DNA of 64,000 nt. It comes from an uncultured Bacillota bacterium (GTDB taxonomy: Bacteria > Bacillota > Clostridia > Lachnospirales > Lachnospiraceae). Below are positions 36,100-44,625 of this stretch, in pieces (positions within the stretch are counted from its first letter, which is position 1; each line of letters begins with the position of its first letter). Made by a program: the position numbers and the translations under genes. The stretch is from the NCBI GenBank assembly GCA_949291945.1, contig CASEXH010000006.1, forward strand, positions 62,001 through 126,000, in the 5' to 3' direction. Below the pieces are notes generated by a model. That model was not told the DNA's origin and did no database searches. It worked only from the letters and a program-made list of their open reading frames with translations.

Positions 36100-36116
36100 C
36101 CCCCCCCCTTTTTTTT
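36100..36116 (-). promoter_or_regulatory. A8-G9 homopolymer acting as the Hsp70 ribosome site
   Basis: In the leftward mRNA the MoxR stop codon is followed by an A run, nine consecutive G and ATTTT, then ATG. The G tract is the only possible Shine-Dalgarno element. Such tracts slip during replication, so site strength and spacing may vary between cells. Confidence 0.6.
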
Positions 36117-37644
36117 ATTCCCCCAGCAGATCCTCTTCTTTCCTGCACTCTTCCAGAAGCTTTTCTTCCTCCTGCCTGTAAAGAAACTTTTCGCTCCACT
36201 TCAGATACATGGGGCTTTCATGGACTGTAAGGAAATCCATGGCCTTATCATCCTGGGTCAGACCGGATATAAAGAGTACCATCTCCTGACTGTCCCCAAA
36301 GGCCTCTTCCAGAAACTGAAAGGCCTTTTCTGTCTGATCCAGAAGTTTTTGGGTTTCCTGTTTCCTTTCCTGAAGTTCAGCCTGAAAATATTCTTTGATC
36401 TTTTCAAAGCCCTGAGCTGATTTCCGGATATGGTCTTTTTTCAGGTTCAGGTCGTATTCCTCCAGTTTCCGGATCACCCAGTTTTCTTTCTGGATCTCTT
36501 TTTCTCTGAGGAGTCCTGCCTCGATCTTGACCTCCAGGCTGTTTTTCCGATTCTGGATAAAGGTCCGGATATCCTGGATTTCTTCATGGTTCTGAATATA
36601 ATTTTTCAGATATCCCAGAGCCTCATGAAGGCAGATACGTCTCTCTTCTTTCCCGGCGAAATGAGAAAAGCCGGTGTGGAGGGCGCCCAGCACCAGATTT
36701 ACCACTGTAAACCGTTCCTCAAAGCCTCCCTTTCCTGCCATTTCTGTCTTTTCTTTATATTCCTCAGAAGAAAGGCTTCCTTCCAGTATCCGGGTGATTC
36801 CGTAATCTGTACCGTATTTCCGGTATAATTGATAATAGGCTGCAAAGTCCCGGGCAGTTTCTTCTTTCTGAAGATATTCCTCTACCAGACTTTCAGTTAC
36901 CGGGATCTGAAACTCTTCGTAGCTTTTAAGAATCTCTGACAGGTCCTCCCAACCTCTGGCTGTAACAAAAAATTTTCCGTCTACAGTATTTTCCACGCAA
37001 TAGAAATTGTCCTTTTTGATCCGCAGATAGGACAGGATGGCCTCATGGACTTCCTGCCTGCAGGCATATTCCATCCATACATCGCAGTCCGCTTCCACAT
37101 CGATTTTCCGGACTCTGTCCAGAGTCACAATGTCAAATTCCCGGACAGATTTATTATACTGCGGGGGATTTCCCGCTGCCACGATCACCCAGCCCCTTGG
37201 CACCTTATGGCTTCCAAAGGTTTTGTTCTGCAGAAACTGAAGCATGGTGGGGGCCAGTGTCTCTGACACACAGTTGATCTCATCAATAAAAAGAATCCCC
37301 TCTTTTTTCCCGGTCTCTTCCATGCACTGGTATACGGAAGCAATAATCTCGCTGAGGGTATATTCTGTGACACTGACTTCTTTTCCCTGATACACTTTCG
37401 TCTCAATATGGGGAAGGCCGATGGCGCTCTGGCGGGTATGGTGGGTAATGGTATAGGCTACCAGTCCTACGCCGCATTCCCGTGCCGCCTGTTCCATAAT
37501 GGCGGTCTTCCCGATTCCCGGAGGTCCCATAAGAAGAATGGGCCGCTGTCTCACCAGCGGAAAGGTATAGCACCCCTGGTCGTCCTTCTTGTTATATGCT
37601 CGAATGGTATTGATAATCTCTGTTTTTGCCTCTTTTATGTTCAT
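36115..37644 (-). CDS. MoxR-like AAA+ ATPase
   Basis: A 509-residue AAA+ ATPase. Walker A GPPGIGKT (about 39-46), Walker B GILFIDEIN (about 115-123), sensor VIVAAGNPPQYN and the arginine-finger region DIVTLDRVRKI are intact in the first 220 residues. The C-terminal half is helical with coiled coil (about 340-470). MoxR ATPases typically act with a VWA protein as a remodelling chaperone, and the VWA gene directly upstream overlaps it by 4 bases (ATGA). The Hsp70 gene follows after 20 bases. Confidence 0.9.
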   Translation of the reverse strand: MNIKEAKTEIINTIRAYNKKDDQGCYTFPLVRQRPILLMGPPGIGKTAIMEQAARECGVGLVAYTITHHTRQSAIGLPHIETKVYQGKEVSVTEYTLSEIIASVYQCMEETGKKEGILFIDEINCVSETLAPTMLQFLQNKTFGSHKVPRGWVIVAAGNPPQYNKSVREFDIVTLDRVRKIDVEADCDVWMEYACRQEVHEAILSYLRIKKDNFYCVENTVDGKFFVTARGWEDLSEILKSYEEFQIPVTESLVEEYLQKEETARDFAAYYQLYRKYGTDYGITRILEGSLSSEEYKEKTEMAGKGGFEERFTVVNLVLGALHTGFSHFAGKEERRICLHEALGYLKNYIQNHEEIQDIRTFIQNRKNSLEVKIEAGLLREKEIQKENWVIRKLEEYDLNLKKDHIRKSAQGFEKIKEYFQAELQERKQETQKLLDQTEKAFQFLEEAFGDSQEMVLFISGLTQDDKAMDFLTVHESPMYLKWSEKFLYRQEEEKLLEECRKEEDLLGE

Positions 37645-38957
37645 AGTTCTTCCTCTTGCTTCTCTGTTTTCGCCGGAACGATCAGCTTATAAGCCCAGTC
37701 CGGCACTATATCCATTCTGGCTGTCTTTTCCAGAAATACAAAGGCCGTCTCATAATCCGGTTTGCTCTGGGGATAGATCCCATCCCCGTCTGTAAAGTAG
37801 ATCAGGGCTTTCAGATTCCGGATCTCTTTCTTCTCCTGCTGCTGGCTGATATATTGAAACACAGGGCGGAAGTCTGTGCCGCCTCTCCCCTGTATCTTAA
37901 TATTTTTGCTGTAAGCCTTCCACTCTTCCTCGGAATGGATCACTTTCACGTTCTGGACACAGCAGTCGCACTGAATCAGATACACTTTCATCTTCCGGAA
38001 AAAGTTTTCCTTCTCTTCCAGGATCCGGTAGGTCTCTCCCAGAAATCCCCGGACGGTTTCCGAAGAACAGGAGCTGGAAGTGTCGATAGCGATAACCAGT
38101 TCTTCCAGACGGTTCACTTCTTTGTATTCCAAAGGCTCAATGAGTGGTGTATTTCCATACCGCTCCATGCCCAGGTTGTAAAAAATATAATCAAAGCTCT
38201 CTGTGTCCAGCTCTACCTCTTCTCTGGGCACAGCAAACCTTTTGAGGAATTTCCGGTAATCAAATTTCCCCCCGGGCCGGACTTCCATATCTTCCTCAGA
38301 ACTTCCCCGATTGGTTCCTGCCCGCTTCTTTCTCTGCTGTTTTTTCTGTCCTGTAAGGGAATGGAGTTCTTCCCACTTTTTCCGGGTCCCGGCACCTCGT
38401 TTTTCCTGTTTGATTTTCTCCCAGAGCCTGTGGTCGTCAAAGACAAATGCCTTTTTCAGGACCTCTCTGGTATAGGGAAATCTGCCTCCTGCCAGCATAT
38501 AATATATTTTTTCTGCAGAAAGAGACTGGTCCCTCATGATCCAGAAACATTGTTCCCGGACCGGATCTCTCCCCGGGGAAAGTCCCGGTATCTGTTCTCT
38601 TTCTATGATCTCCTCCACCCACATATCGCAGGCCAGATTCCACAGATCTTTTTCCTTCTTCCCCTCTGCCAAAAAAGCTTCTCCATAAAAAGGATGAAGA
38701 TAGAGGCAATGAAGAAGTATGTGGAGGTATCCTCTCCTGACGATCCTGGGATTTTCTCTGTATGTTCTGATCAGAAATACAGGAGAAAAGTAAAGGAATT
38801 CTCCGTCAGTCCCTATAGTTTTTTCCTTCTCCCGGGGACAATATCGAAGCCCGGCAAAAGCGCCGTCCAGATAGGGAAAATAGGAATACAGCTCATTCTG
38901 GCAGTTCTGCAGGATCCGGATCCCCAGTTCTTCCCGGTGTTTTTGTTTATCTTCCAT
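37641..38957 (-). CDS. VWA-like protein with metallopeptidase-like N-terminus
   Basis: A 438-residue protein resembling DUF2201. The N-terminal domain has LHILLHCLYLH where metallopeptidase-like relatives have HExxH, so the catalytic Glu position is Ile and it is probably inactive. The C-terminal VWA-like domain has MIDAS-type residues: AIDTSSS, GRGGTDF and YFTDGDG. A charged linker (about 190-250) joins them. ATG 38957 fits the AGG ribosome site better than GTG 38966. It is coupled to the MoxR gene, the common MoxR-VWA partnership. Confidence 0.82.
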   Translation of the reverse strand: MEDKQKHREELGIRILQNCQNELYSYFPYLDGAFAGLRYCPREKEKTIGTDGEFLYFSPVFLIRTYRENPRIVRRGYLHILLHCLYLHPFYGEAFLAEGKKEKDLWNLACDMWVEEIIEREQIPGLSPGRDPVREQCFWIMRDQSLSAEKIYYMLAGGRFPYTREVLKKAFVFDDHRLWEKIKQEKRGAGTRKKWEELHSLTGQKKQQRKKRAGTNRGSSEEDMEVRPGGKFDYRKFLKRFAVPREEVELDTESFDYIFYNLGMERYGNTPLIEPLEYKEVNRLEELVIAIDTSSSCSSETVRGFLGETYRILEEKENFFRKMKVYLIQCDCCVQNVKVIHSEEEWKAYSKNIKIQGRGGTDFRPVFQYISQQQEKKEIRNLKALIYFTDGDGIYPQSKPDYETAFVFLEKTARMDIVPDWAYKLIVPAKTEKQEEEL

Positions 38958-38972
38958 CTCGCTCACCTGCCT

Positions 38973-39467
38973 TCACAGAGAAAAATCCCGGTCTTTAAAT
39001 CCATATTTTTCTTTTTTCAGATGAAGGAGCCACACCAGCGCAGCGTTTTTCTGTCCCTGTCTGGCGATCCGGATAAATACATCAATATTTTTCCCTTCCA
39101 GCCAGCCAAGGGATTCTATGATTTCCAGCTTCTCCACCTGATCTTCATCGATCAGGGCCTCCACAGCCGGACGGATCCGGCTTTTTAAATACCTGCCATA
39201 GGCTTCTTTTTCCTCCTCCCCGGTCGGGGGAAGAAAAAAGCCTCTCAGGGCCACCGCCAGCCGCACCGGTTCCTGTCTGGTCTGGATAAACTTTTTATAA
39301 AGACTTTTAGCCTCTTCTTCAGGTTCTCTCACCCCCGCCTGCTCCTTCAGGGCTTTTGAGACTATTTCTACATTCTTCTGAAACTTTCCCTTATCCTCCA
39401 TATTTTCCTCTTGCTCCTCAGTTTCCCTATTCTCCCGATCATCCGGGAGCAGCCACCGTAAATTCAT
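38973..39467 (-). CDS. Hypothetical protein, first gene of the MoxR/Hsp70 cluster
   Basis: No family recognised. A 164-residue, charged and mostly helical protein without signal peptide or membrane segment. The C-terminal part (EKLEIIESLGWLEGKNIDVF ... YGFKDRDFSL) looks like a short alpha-helical repeat. ATG 39467 lacks a clear ribosome site, whereas ATG 39401 (MEDKGKFQ...) has AGAGG 5 bases upstream and may be the true start (142 residues). It lies 15 bases upstream of the VWA gene and is therefore probably part of the same complex or pathway. Confidence 0.65.
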   Translation of the reverse strand: MNLRWLLPDDRENRETEEQEENMEDKGKFQKNVEIVSKALKEQAGVREPEEEAKSLYKKFIQTRQEPVRLAVALRGFFLPPTGEEEKEAYGRYLKSRIRPAVEALIDEDQVEKLEIIESLGWLEGKNIDVFIRIARQGQKNAALVWLLHLKKEKYGFKDRDFSL

Positions 39468-39526
39468 ATTAAGTCTTCTACTCTATAGTTTAACTTTTTT
39501 CTATGAGAGAATCAATTTAAAAATAA

Positions 39527-39582
39527 AAGGGGCTGCCGCATTATACAAAATTTTCCATATGCATCTATGCGTCAGTCCCCTT
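39527..39582 (-). terminator. Palindromic element copy C, terminator of the dnaJ-like gene
   Basis: AAGGGGCTGCCGCAT (39527-39541) pairs with ATGCGTCAGTCCCCTT (39567-39582) with one mismatch and one bulge, followed leftward by TTTTATTTTT. The arm matches the outer arm of the palindromic family at 507-674 and 58556-58698, but the inner part is only 25 bases. The rest of 39468-39654 is AT-rich and empty. Confidence 0.7.
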
Positions 39583-39654
39583 GCCTTTTTTATCAGACAT
39601 ATCTTTACTTTTCCACAGTTTTTAAATCAGATAATCCGCCGCTCCTCCTATCAT

Positions 39655-40713
39655 TTATGCGGCGCTCCCTCTCCCGGAACTCCGCCTTCCGCAGGCCCGG
39701 TCAAATTCTTTTAATTTTTCTTTTGCCTCCCGGCTTACATGCTGGGGAACCTGGATCTCAATACGGACGTACTGATCACCCTTTATGGAAGGATCTTTCA
39801 TAGAAACGATTCCTTTTCCTCTCAGACGGATCTTTGTTCCTGACTGAGTTCCTTCCTGAATCTTGCATACCACATTTCCGTAGAGAGTAGGCACTACCGC
39901 TTCTCCGCCTAAAACCGCTGTGGTAAAAGGTATCTTAACTGTAGTATAAAGATCCATACCCTTTCTTTCATAACCGGGTTTATCTTCTACTGTTACCTGA
40001 AGAAGAAGGTCCCCTGCCTGGCCACCGTTTGCTCCCGGCATGCCCTTTCCTCTCAGACGGATACTTTTTCCCGTCTCAATACCTGCCGGGATCCGGACTT
40101 CCAGAGACTGGACGCTGCCCGTATCAGGATCCTTCAGATTCAGGACTTTCCTGCAGCCAAAAACTGCCTCTTCCAGACTGATGATCACAGAAGCGGTCAT
40201 ATCCGCTCCCTTCTGAGAGCTGTATCCGCCAAAGCCCCTTCCATAACTTCCTCTGCGGCTGCCTCCGAAGTCTCCTCTGAAGCCGCTGAAGCCGTCAAAA
40301 CCGCTTCCTGAGAAACCGCTGCTTCCCCTTTGTCCATGGAACATATCTCCGAAAATGTCTTTAAAAATATCATCCATATCTCCCGGATCGCCCTGGAAAT
40401 GATATTCCCGGTATCTGCTGCCTGGTCCGCCGTAGCTGTAGCTGTATGTGCCTGAACCTCCGGGACCGCCTTCTGAAGCCCCGCCGTCAAAGGCCCCATG
40501 ACCAAACTGATCGTAAAGTTTTCTCTTCTTCTCATCACTTAACACATTATAAGCTTCTGTAACTTCCTTAAATTTTTCCTCAGCCTGAGGATTTCCGGCA
40601 TTCGTATCCGGATGATATTTTTTTGCCAGTTTCCTGTAAGCCTTTTTTATAGCATTGGCATCTGCGTTTCTGTCAACGCCTAAAACCTCGTAATAATCTC
40701 TTTTTTTATCCAT
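39655..40713 (-). CDS. DnaJ-like class B co-chaperone
   Basis: A 352-residue J protein. The J domain (about 1-70) has an intact HPD in [11 protein letters not shown] long Gly/Phe/Ser-rich linker follows (about 75-165: [14 protein letters not shown] and similar). The C-terminal beta domains (about 170-340) carry [14 protein letters not shown] and RLRGKGMPG. There is no zinc finger, so it is CbpA/DnaJ class B rather than housekeeping DnaJ. ATG 40713 fits AGAGGG. It has its own strong promoter and a terminator, so it is separate from, but adjacent to, the Hsp70/MoxR cluster and could supply the functional HPD missing there. Confidence 0.9.
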   Translation of the reverse strand: MDKKRDYYEVLGVDRNADANAIKKAYRKLAKKYHPDTNAGNPQAEEKFKEVTEAYNVLSDEKKRKLYDQFGHGAFDGGASEGGPGGSGTYSYSYGGPGSRYREYHFQGDPGDMDDIFKDIFGDMFHGQRGSSGFSGSGFDGFSGFRGDFGGSRRGSYGRGFGGYSSQKGADMTASVIISLEEAVFGCRKVLNLKDPDTGSVQSLEVRIPAGIETGKSIRLRGKGMPGANGGQAGDLLLQVTVEDKPGYERKGMDLYTTVKIPFTTAVLGGEAVVPTLYGNVVCKIQEGTQSGTKIRLRGKGIVSMKDPSIKGDQYVRIEIQVPQHVSREAKEKLKEFDRACGRRSSGRGSAA

Positions 40714-40722
40714 TATAACCAC

Positions 40723-40842
40723 CCTCTGCTAGAAACCTGTTATATGAAGCGCCTCCATCAGAACCGAAAGTTCAAAGGGAGGCGCACCGCTTTAATGTCT
40801 TTATTTGAAAAGCCTCTCTGACAGGCCTTTTGTTCTATTTGT
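40723..40842 (-). other. dnaJ-like leader with two hairpins
   Basis: The leader is about 120 bases. AAAAGGCCT/AGGCTTTT forms a terminator-like stem near 40807-40831, and GCGCCTCC/GGAGGCGC an 8-bp stem near 40751-40787. Neither hides the ribosome site directly. Possible attenuation or stability elements. Confidence 0.45.
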
Positions 40843-40871
40843 ACTATAACATTTCATTTCAGTTATGTCAA
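40843..40871 (-). promoter_or_regulatory. Promoter of the dnaJ-like gene
   Basis: Minus strand TTGACA (40866-40871) and TATAGT (40843-40848) with a 17-base spacer, nearly consensus. No CIRCE inverted repeat was seen, so HrcA control is not supported. Confidence 0.75.
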
Positions 40872-40943
40872 GGGCTCTTTACTCTGTTATTATTTTAGCA
40901 TAATTTTTCTCCGTTATTTTCTTTTCTAGTTACCCTCAGTGTA

Positions 40944-41069
40944 CAAGGTGCCAAACGGTCAGAACGGTTAAATTTAAAGGAAAGGTTCCCTAGCCCAAGA
41001 GAGATCACCCCTGCCCAGATGGAAAAACTCCTAACCTGTACCTATTATGGAACAAAGGTAGATTTCTAA
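40944..41069 (+). pseudogene. Possible C-terminal gene remnant
   Basis: The plus-strand frame reads ERFPSPREITPAQMEKLLTC and ends TYYGTKVDF before TAA 41067-41069. It has protein-like composition but no start codon with a ribosome site, and the upstream frame decays. It may be the tail of a lost gene. I do not recognise the family with confidence. The rest of 40872-41075 shows nothing else. Confidence 0.25.
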
Positions 41070-41075
41070 TACTGC

Positions 41076-41130
41076 AAAAAAGCCAGTCTGTCCCGAAGCG
41101 CTCCACGCTTCTGTCCCAGACTGGCTTTTA
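41076..41130. terminator. Terminator at the end of the Dlt-like cluster
   Basis: AAAAAAGCCAGTCTG and CAGACTGGCTTTTA pair, with an inner GAAGCG/CGCTTC stem, giving a long bidirectional terminator just after the lipoprotein gene. Confidence 0.85.
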
Positions 41131-41149
41131 TCCTGTTTCTGATTACTTT

Positions 41150-41686
41150 TTATTCTTCTGTCACAGCACTGATCTCCAGAGAAGATACACTGTCTCCGTC
41201 AAGGCCGATAGTCATTTCTGTATCGCCTTTTTCATATACCAGAGAGCTGCTGGTCTCTTCTGCAGGCTCTCCATAAGCCTCTGTAACCTCGTCTTTTGTA
41301 CTTCCGATACTGATTCCCTCGTCTGTCTCAACAGTATCATCCATAAAGTCTACAGAAAGCACATAGTCCTTATCGTCTACCGGATAGGTGTTCAGATGAA
41401 ATCCGGGATAAGTATAAACCTTATCCAGTCCTTCAAAAGCGCAGCTTTCTGATTCAAAATAATCATCCGGATCTCCCAGCTCATCTACAATAGCAGAAGC
41501 GTCCGCATTCACTTCAATTTTTGTGGAACCGCTGGTAAAGCTGAATCCTTCTGATGATGAAGAAGCAGCAGAACCTGAAGAAGAGCTTCCTGAGCTGGAA
41601 GAACCTCCATCAGAGCTTCCGCAGGCTGCCAGACTCAGTCCCATTACCATTACTGCTGCTGCAAAAATACCTTTCATTTTTCTCAT
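41150..41686 (-). CDS. Small secreted lipoprotein
   Basis: A 178-residue exported protein. The signal peptide ends in the lipobox LSLAACGSS, a Ser/Gly linker (about 25-50) follows, then a compact acidic domain of about 120 residues. ISIGSTKDEVTEAYGEPAEE is SmpA/BamE-like in style, a motif seen in small envelope proteins that bind partners. ATG 41686 has GGAGGAAGG. It is 13 bases after the DltD-like gene and the last gene of the cluster, so it probably works outside the membrane with the acyl-transfer proteins. Function unknown. Confidence 0.82.
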   Translation of the reverse strand: MRKMKGIFAAAVMVMGLSLAACGSSDGGSSSSGSSSSGSAASSSSEGFSFTSGSTKIEVNADASAIVDELGDPDDYFESESCAFEGLDKVYTYPGFHLNTYPVDDKDYVLSVDFMDDTVETDEGISIGSTKDEVTEAYGEPAEETSSSLVYEKGDTEMTIGLDGDSVSSLEISAVTEE

Positions 41687-41699
41687 GTGTTCCTTCCTC

Positions 41700-42767
41700 C
41701 TAATAACTGATGATTTCACCATATTTTTCCAGTTCTTCATACTGTGCTTCTTTCATATCCTCATAGAACTGGATCTTTTCTTCATAGACCTGCTGGTATT
41801 CCGGATCTTCCCGGTAGTCTGTCAGATCATAGGTCTCTGTTAAATATTTTCCAAAATATTTCGAGAGCTTCTCTGCTCCGCTTAAATTCAAATGAAGTCC
41901 GGCATCATAAGTGTCTGTGTTATAATCAATGCCTATTTCATCTGCCAGTTTTTCATAGTTAAAGTAATCCAGATCGTATTTTTCTGCATAATCTACAATC
42001 TGCTGATCCCACTCCTCATACCAGTAAGGATAAAGGCTGGGAGATTTTACCAGAACAAATTCAATGCCGTTGTCCTCACAAAGCTGGCGCATTTTGTCCA
42101 GATAACTCATGGCATTGCTGCCCAATGTATAATCCGCCAGGATCTCCGGCTCCGGAAAGCCTTCTGCCGGCCTTACATCTACCCGCATATAGTATCCATT
42201 GTGGAAAAGCTTGTTTTTATGGAACATATATTGAAAATCCTCAGAAGACAATTCTGACCACCGGGAATGGTAACGGAGAATCGGGAAAATATAATCCAGC
42301 ATATTTTCTTCCTCTGTCATAGAAGCCTGGATTGCTCCGATCTTAGATTTCGACCACTTCATTCCGTCTATACTCATCCGGTTGTAGGCTTCACTCTGAG
42401 GCTCATCATATTTCAATGCCAGAACATTAAATACCACTACCTTAGGCGTTTCATACCGGAGAGTGTCCTCCAGCAGGTAGTAGGACTGCCAGGCCAGCTG
42501 CTGGGCTGATCCCCGGATATAACTGGTAATTCCATAATCCCGGTACATCTCAATAGGAGAAAAGTTCTCATAAACCTCGCAATCCCCCACAAAGATCACT
42601 TCATGATCCGTAGTCTCCTGGTAATATTCTTCAACCAGATTTCCCTCTACAATATCTGACATATATTTGGGCATCAGCAGTTTCTGCAGGAAGAACAGTA
42701 CCAGGATCAGCACCGCTGCCAGCAACGCCACAGCGGCAGGCCACTTAGGAAATTTCTTTGCTTTCAT
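41700..42767 (-). CDS. DltD-like SGNH protein with Cys at the nucleophile site
   Basis: A 355-residue membrane-anchored extracellular protein (signal anchor about 9-28). The block I motif that is GDS in SGNH hydrolases reads FVGDCEVYENFSP, so Cys takes the Ser position. The C-terminal catalytic His is plausible in DAGLHLNLSGAEKLS. Position after the MBOAT gene mirrors dltD after dltB. In the Dlt system DltD passes D-alanine from carrier protein to teichoic acid outside the cell; here a Cys-based transfer to another polymer is possible. It ends with a helical acidic tail. Confidence 0.82.
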   Translation of the reverse strand: MKAKKFPKWPAAVALLAAVLILVLFFLQKLLMPKYMSDIVEGNLVEEYYQETTDHEVIFVGDCEVYENFSPIEMYRDYGITSYIRGSAQQLAWQSYYLLEDTLRYETPKVVVFNVLALKYDEPQSEAYNRMSIDGMKWSKSKIGAIQASMTEEENMLDYIFPILRYHSRWSELSSEDFQYMFHKNKLFHNGYYMRVDVRPAEGFPEPEILADYTLGSNAMSYLDKMRQLCEDNGIEFVLVKSPSLYPYWYEEWDQQIVDYAEKYDLDYFNYEKLADEIGIDYNTDTYDAGLHLNLSGAEKLSKYFGKYLTETYDLTDYREDPEYQQVYEEKIQFYEDMKEAQYEELEKYGEIISY

Positions 42768-42782
42768 GATAAGTCCTTCCTC

Positions 42783-44378
42783 CTAAAACTGATTATAGAT
42801 AAACTGGCTCTGGTCATATCCAATGCCGTAAGCGCCGAATACGATCACTACCAGGGTCATAATACCGAAGATAATGTACTTCCAGGCCGCCGGGGAAGCA
42901 TAGATCAGATCTCTCACACTGCCCTTTCGTTCCTCGGTAAGGCTTACTGCTACCACAATGATCAGGCAGACAAAGAGCAGCAGATAGTCCGCTCCTGTAA
43001 GCCCCAGTCCCAGGAAGGCTTCTCCTGTAAGAGCCGTGATGTCAAAGTGGGTAAACATATTTCCAAACATCTTAAAGGTCAGAGGCACATCCCGGTAGCA
43101 GTCAAACATACGGATAGCGCTCATCAGCAGGATAGTCCGGATAATTTCAAAGGCTCCATACCATTTCTTGTCTTTTACCTGGAACCGGTGGTGGAACTTT
43201 CTGTACAGAGGCTCCAGTTCCTGGGAGATCATGATCACCACAAAGTTCATAAGGCCCCAGACAATAAAGTTCCAGCTTGCGCCATGCCAGATACCGGTGG
43301 TAAACCACACCACAAAGGAAGACAGGTATACCGGCACTCTTTTTCCCACTGCATCTCCGAATTTTGTCCGTGAAAATTTGGAGATCTTCAGCATTGGCTT
43401 GCACACGGAAATGGGATAGAAAATATAATCTGTAAACCAGGTTCCCATGGTGATATGCCATCTTTTCCAGTATTCCTTAATATTCTTGGAAAGATAAGGC
43501 CTGCGGAAGTTCTCTGTTACAGTAATTCCCATGGTCTGGGCAATACCTATGGTAATGTCAATGCCTCCGGTGAAGTCTGCGTACAGTTCAAAGACATAGA
43601 ACATCATACCTACAAATACGAATCCGCCCTGATAGACATCAGGATTCTGAATAATCTCATTTACCGCCACCAAAATACGGTCGGCAATAACCACCTTCTT
43701 AAAATATCCCCACAGGATACGGTAAAGTCCATAGGATACTACCTTTGTATCAAAGGAATGTTCCTCAAAAAGAGACTTAGCCAGGTCATTAAACCTGCTG
43801 ATAGGCCCCTGGACCAGCTGGGGGAAAAAGGATACAAACAGGGCCAGCTTGAACAGATTCCTCTCTGCCTTGCAGGTGCCTCTGTAAACGTCAATAATAT
43901 ACCCCATAGTCTGGAAGGTATAGAAAGAAATTCCCATTGGCAGAATCAGGTTTACAAAGGAAAGTTCATTTGTGCTGTGGAAAGCCTCCAGGATCCCGTT
44001 AATATTGACAATGACAAAATTCGTGTATTTCAGCACTGCCAGTATTCCCAGATTAAAAATGAGACAGACCAGAAGCCATTTCCACTGTTTTCCCTTCATC
44101 TTTGCCTTATAGGCTTTCTTCTCGTCCTTGGTGATGTTGCCCTTATTTGCTTTTATGTAGGCGTCCTGCTCTGTCCTGATACTTTCCAGCTTCCGGCTTA
44201 CCAGATAGGTGGACACCGTGGTCGCTGCAATAAAAATCAGATAAGAAGGACTGGCGATAAAGTAAAATATGTAACTAGCAATCAGCAGCAGCGGCCACTG
44301 ACATTTTTTAGGCAGCACATAATACAGGATAAACACCGCCGAGATAAACCCGATAAAACTATATGATGTAAAAAGCAT
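42783..44378 (-). CDS. MBOAT-family O-acyltransferase (DltB-like)
   Basis: A 531-residue polytopic membrane protein with about 11-12 segments. The MBOAT signature FTTGIWHGASWNFIVWGLMN contains the active-site His, and KEYWKRWHITMGTWFTDYIF with WHITMG is typical of DltB/AlgI relatives. By family knowledge it moves an acyl or aminoacyl group from a carrier protein across the membrane. It lies 11 bases after the carrier-protein gene and 15 before the DltD-like gene. Confidence 0.93.
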   Translation of the reverse strand: MLFTSYSFIGFISAVFILYYVLPKKCQWPLLLIASYIFYFIASPSYLIFIAATTVSTYLVSRKLESIRTEQDAYIKANKGNITKDEKKAYKAKMKGKQWKWLLVCLIFNLGILAVLKYTNFVIVNINGILEAFHSTNELSFVNLILPMGISFYTFQTMGYIIDVYRGTCKAERNLFKLALFVSFFPQLVQGPISRFNDLAKSLFEEHSFDTKVVSYGLYRILWGYFKKVVIADRILVAVNEIIQNPDVYQGGFVFVGMMFYVFELYADFTGGIDITIGIAQTMGITVTENFRRPYLSKNIKEYWKRWHITMGTWFTDYIFYPISVCKPMLKISKFSRTKFGDAVGKRVPVYLSSFVVWFTTGIWHGASWNFIVWGLMNFVVIMISQELEPLYRKFHHRFQVKDKKWYGAFEIIRTILLMSAIRMFDCYRDVPLTFKMFGNMFTHFDITALTGEAFLGLGLTGADYLLLFVCLIIVVAVSLTEERKGSVRDLIYASPAAWKYIIFGIMTLVVIVFGAYGIGYDQSQFIYNQF

Positions 44379-44389
44379 GACGGCCTCTC

Positions 44390-44623
44390 TTATTCGTCTT
44401 CATCTTCCAGACGCTGGATCAGCTTGTAAAGGGCCTGGGCAGAGTTAAAGTTCTCCGGAACAATATCCTCTGCAGGAATTACTACGTCATACTCGTCATT
44501 AATCTCTGAGATAATGGTAACAATGTCAAAAGAATCAATGATCCTGTCGTCTACCAGTGTAGTGCAGGTTTCAAAGTCCACATCCGGGTGAAGGTTCTTT
44601 AAGATTTCCATTAATGGTTCCAT
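44390..44623 (-). CDS. Acyl carrier protein (DltC-like)
   Basis: A 77-residue acidic four-helix carrier protein. The phosphopantetheine attachment serine is in IIDSFDIVTII (about Ser31). The start is 2 bases after the adenylation enzyme stop, and its ribosome site AGGAG lies inside that gene's last codons, so the two are tightly coupled. It should carry the activated amino acid made by the adenylation enzyme to the MBOAT protein. A canonical DltC has a DS motif in the same place. Confidence 0.92.
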   Translation of the reverse strand: MEPLMEILKNLHPDVDFETCTTLVDDRIIDSFDIVTIISEINDEYDVVIPAEDIVPENFNSAQALYKLIQRLEDEDE

Positions 44624-44625
44624 AG

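Noticed and set aside
40750..40790. Nine-codon leader peptide (MEALHITGF) before the dnaJ-like gene
   Set aside because: No ribosome site before its ATG and no regulatory codon pattern; likely chance within the hairpin.
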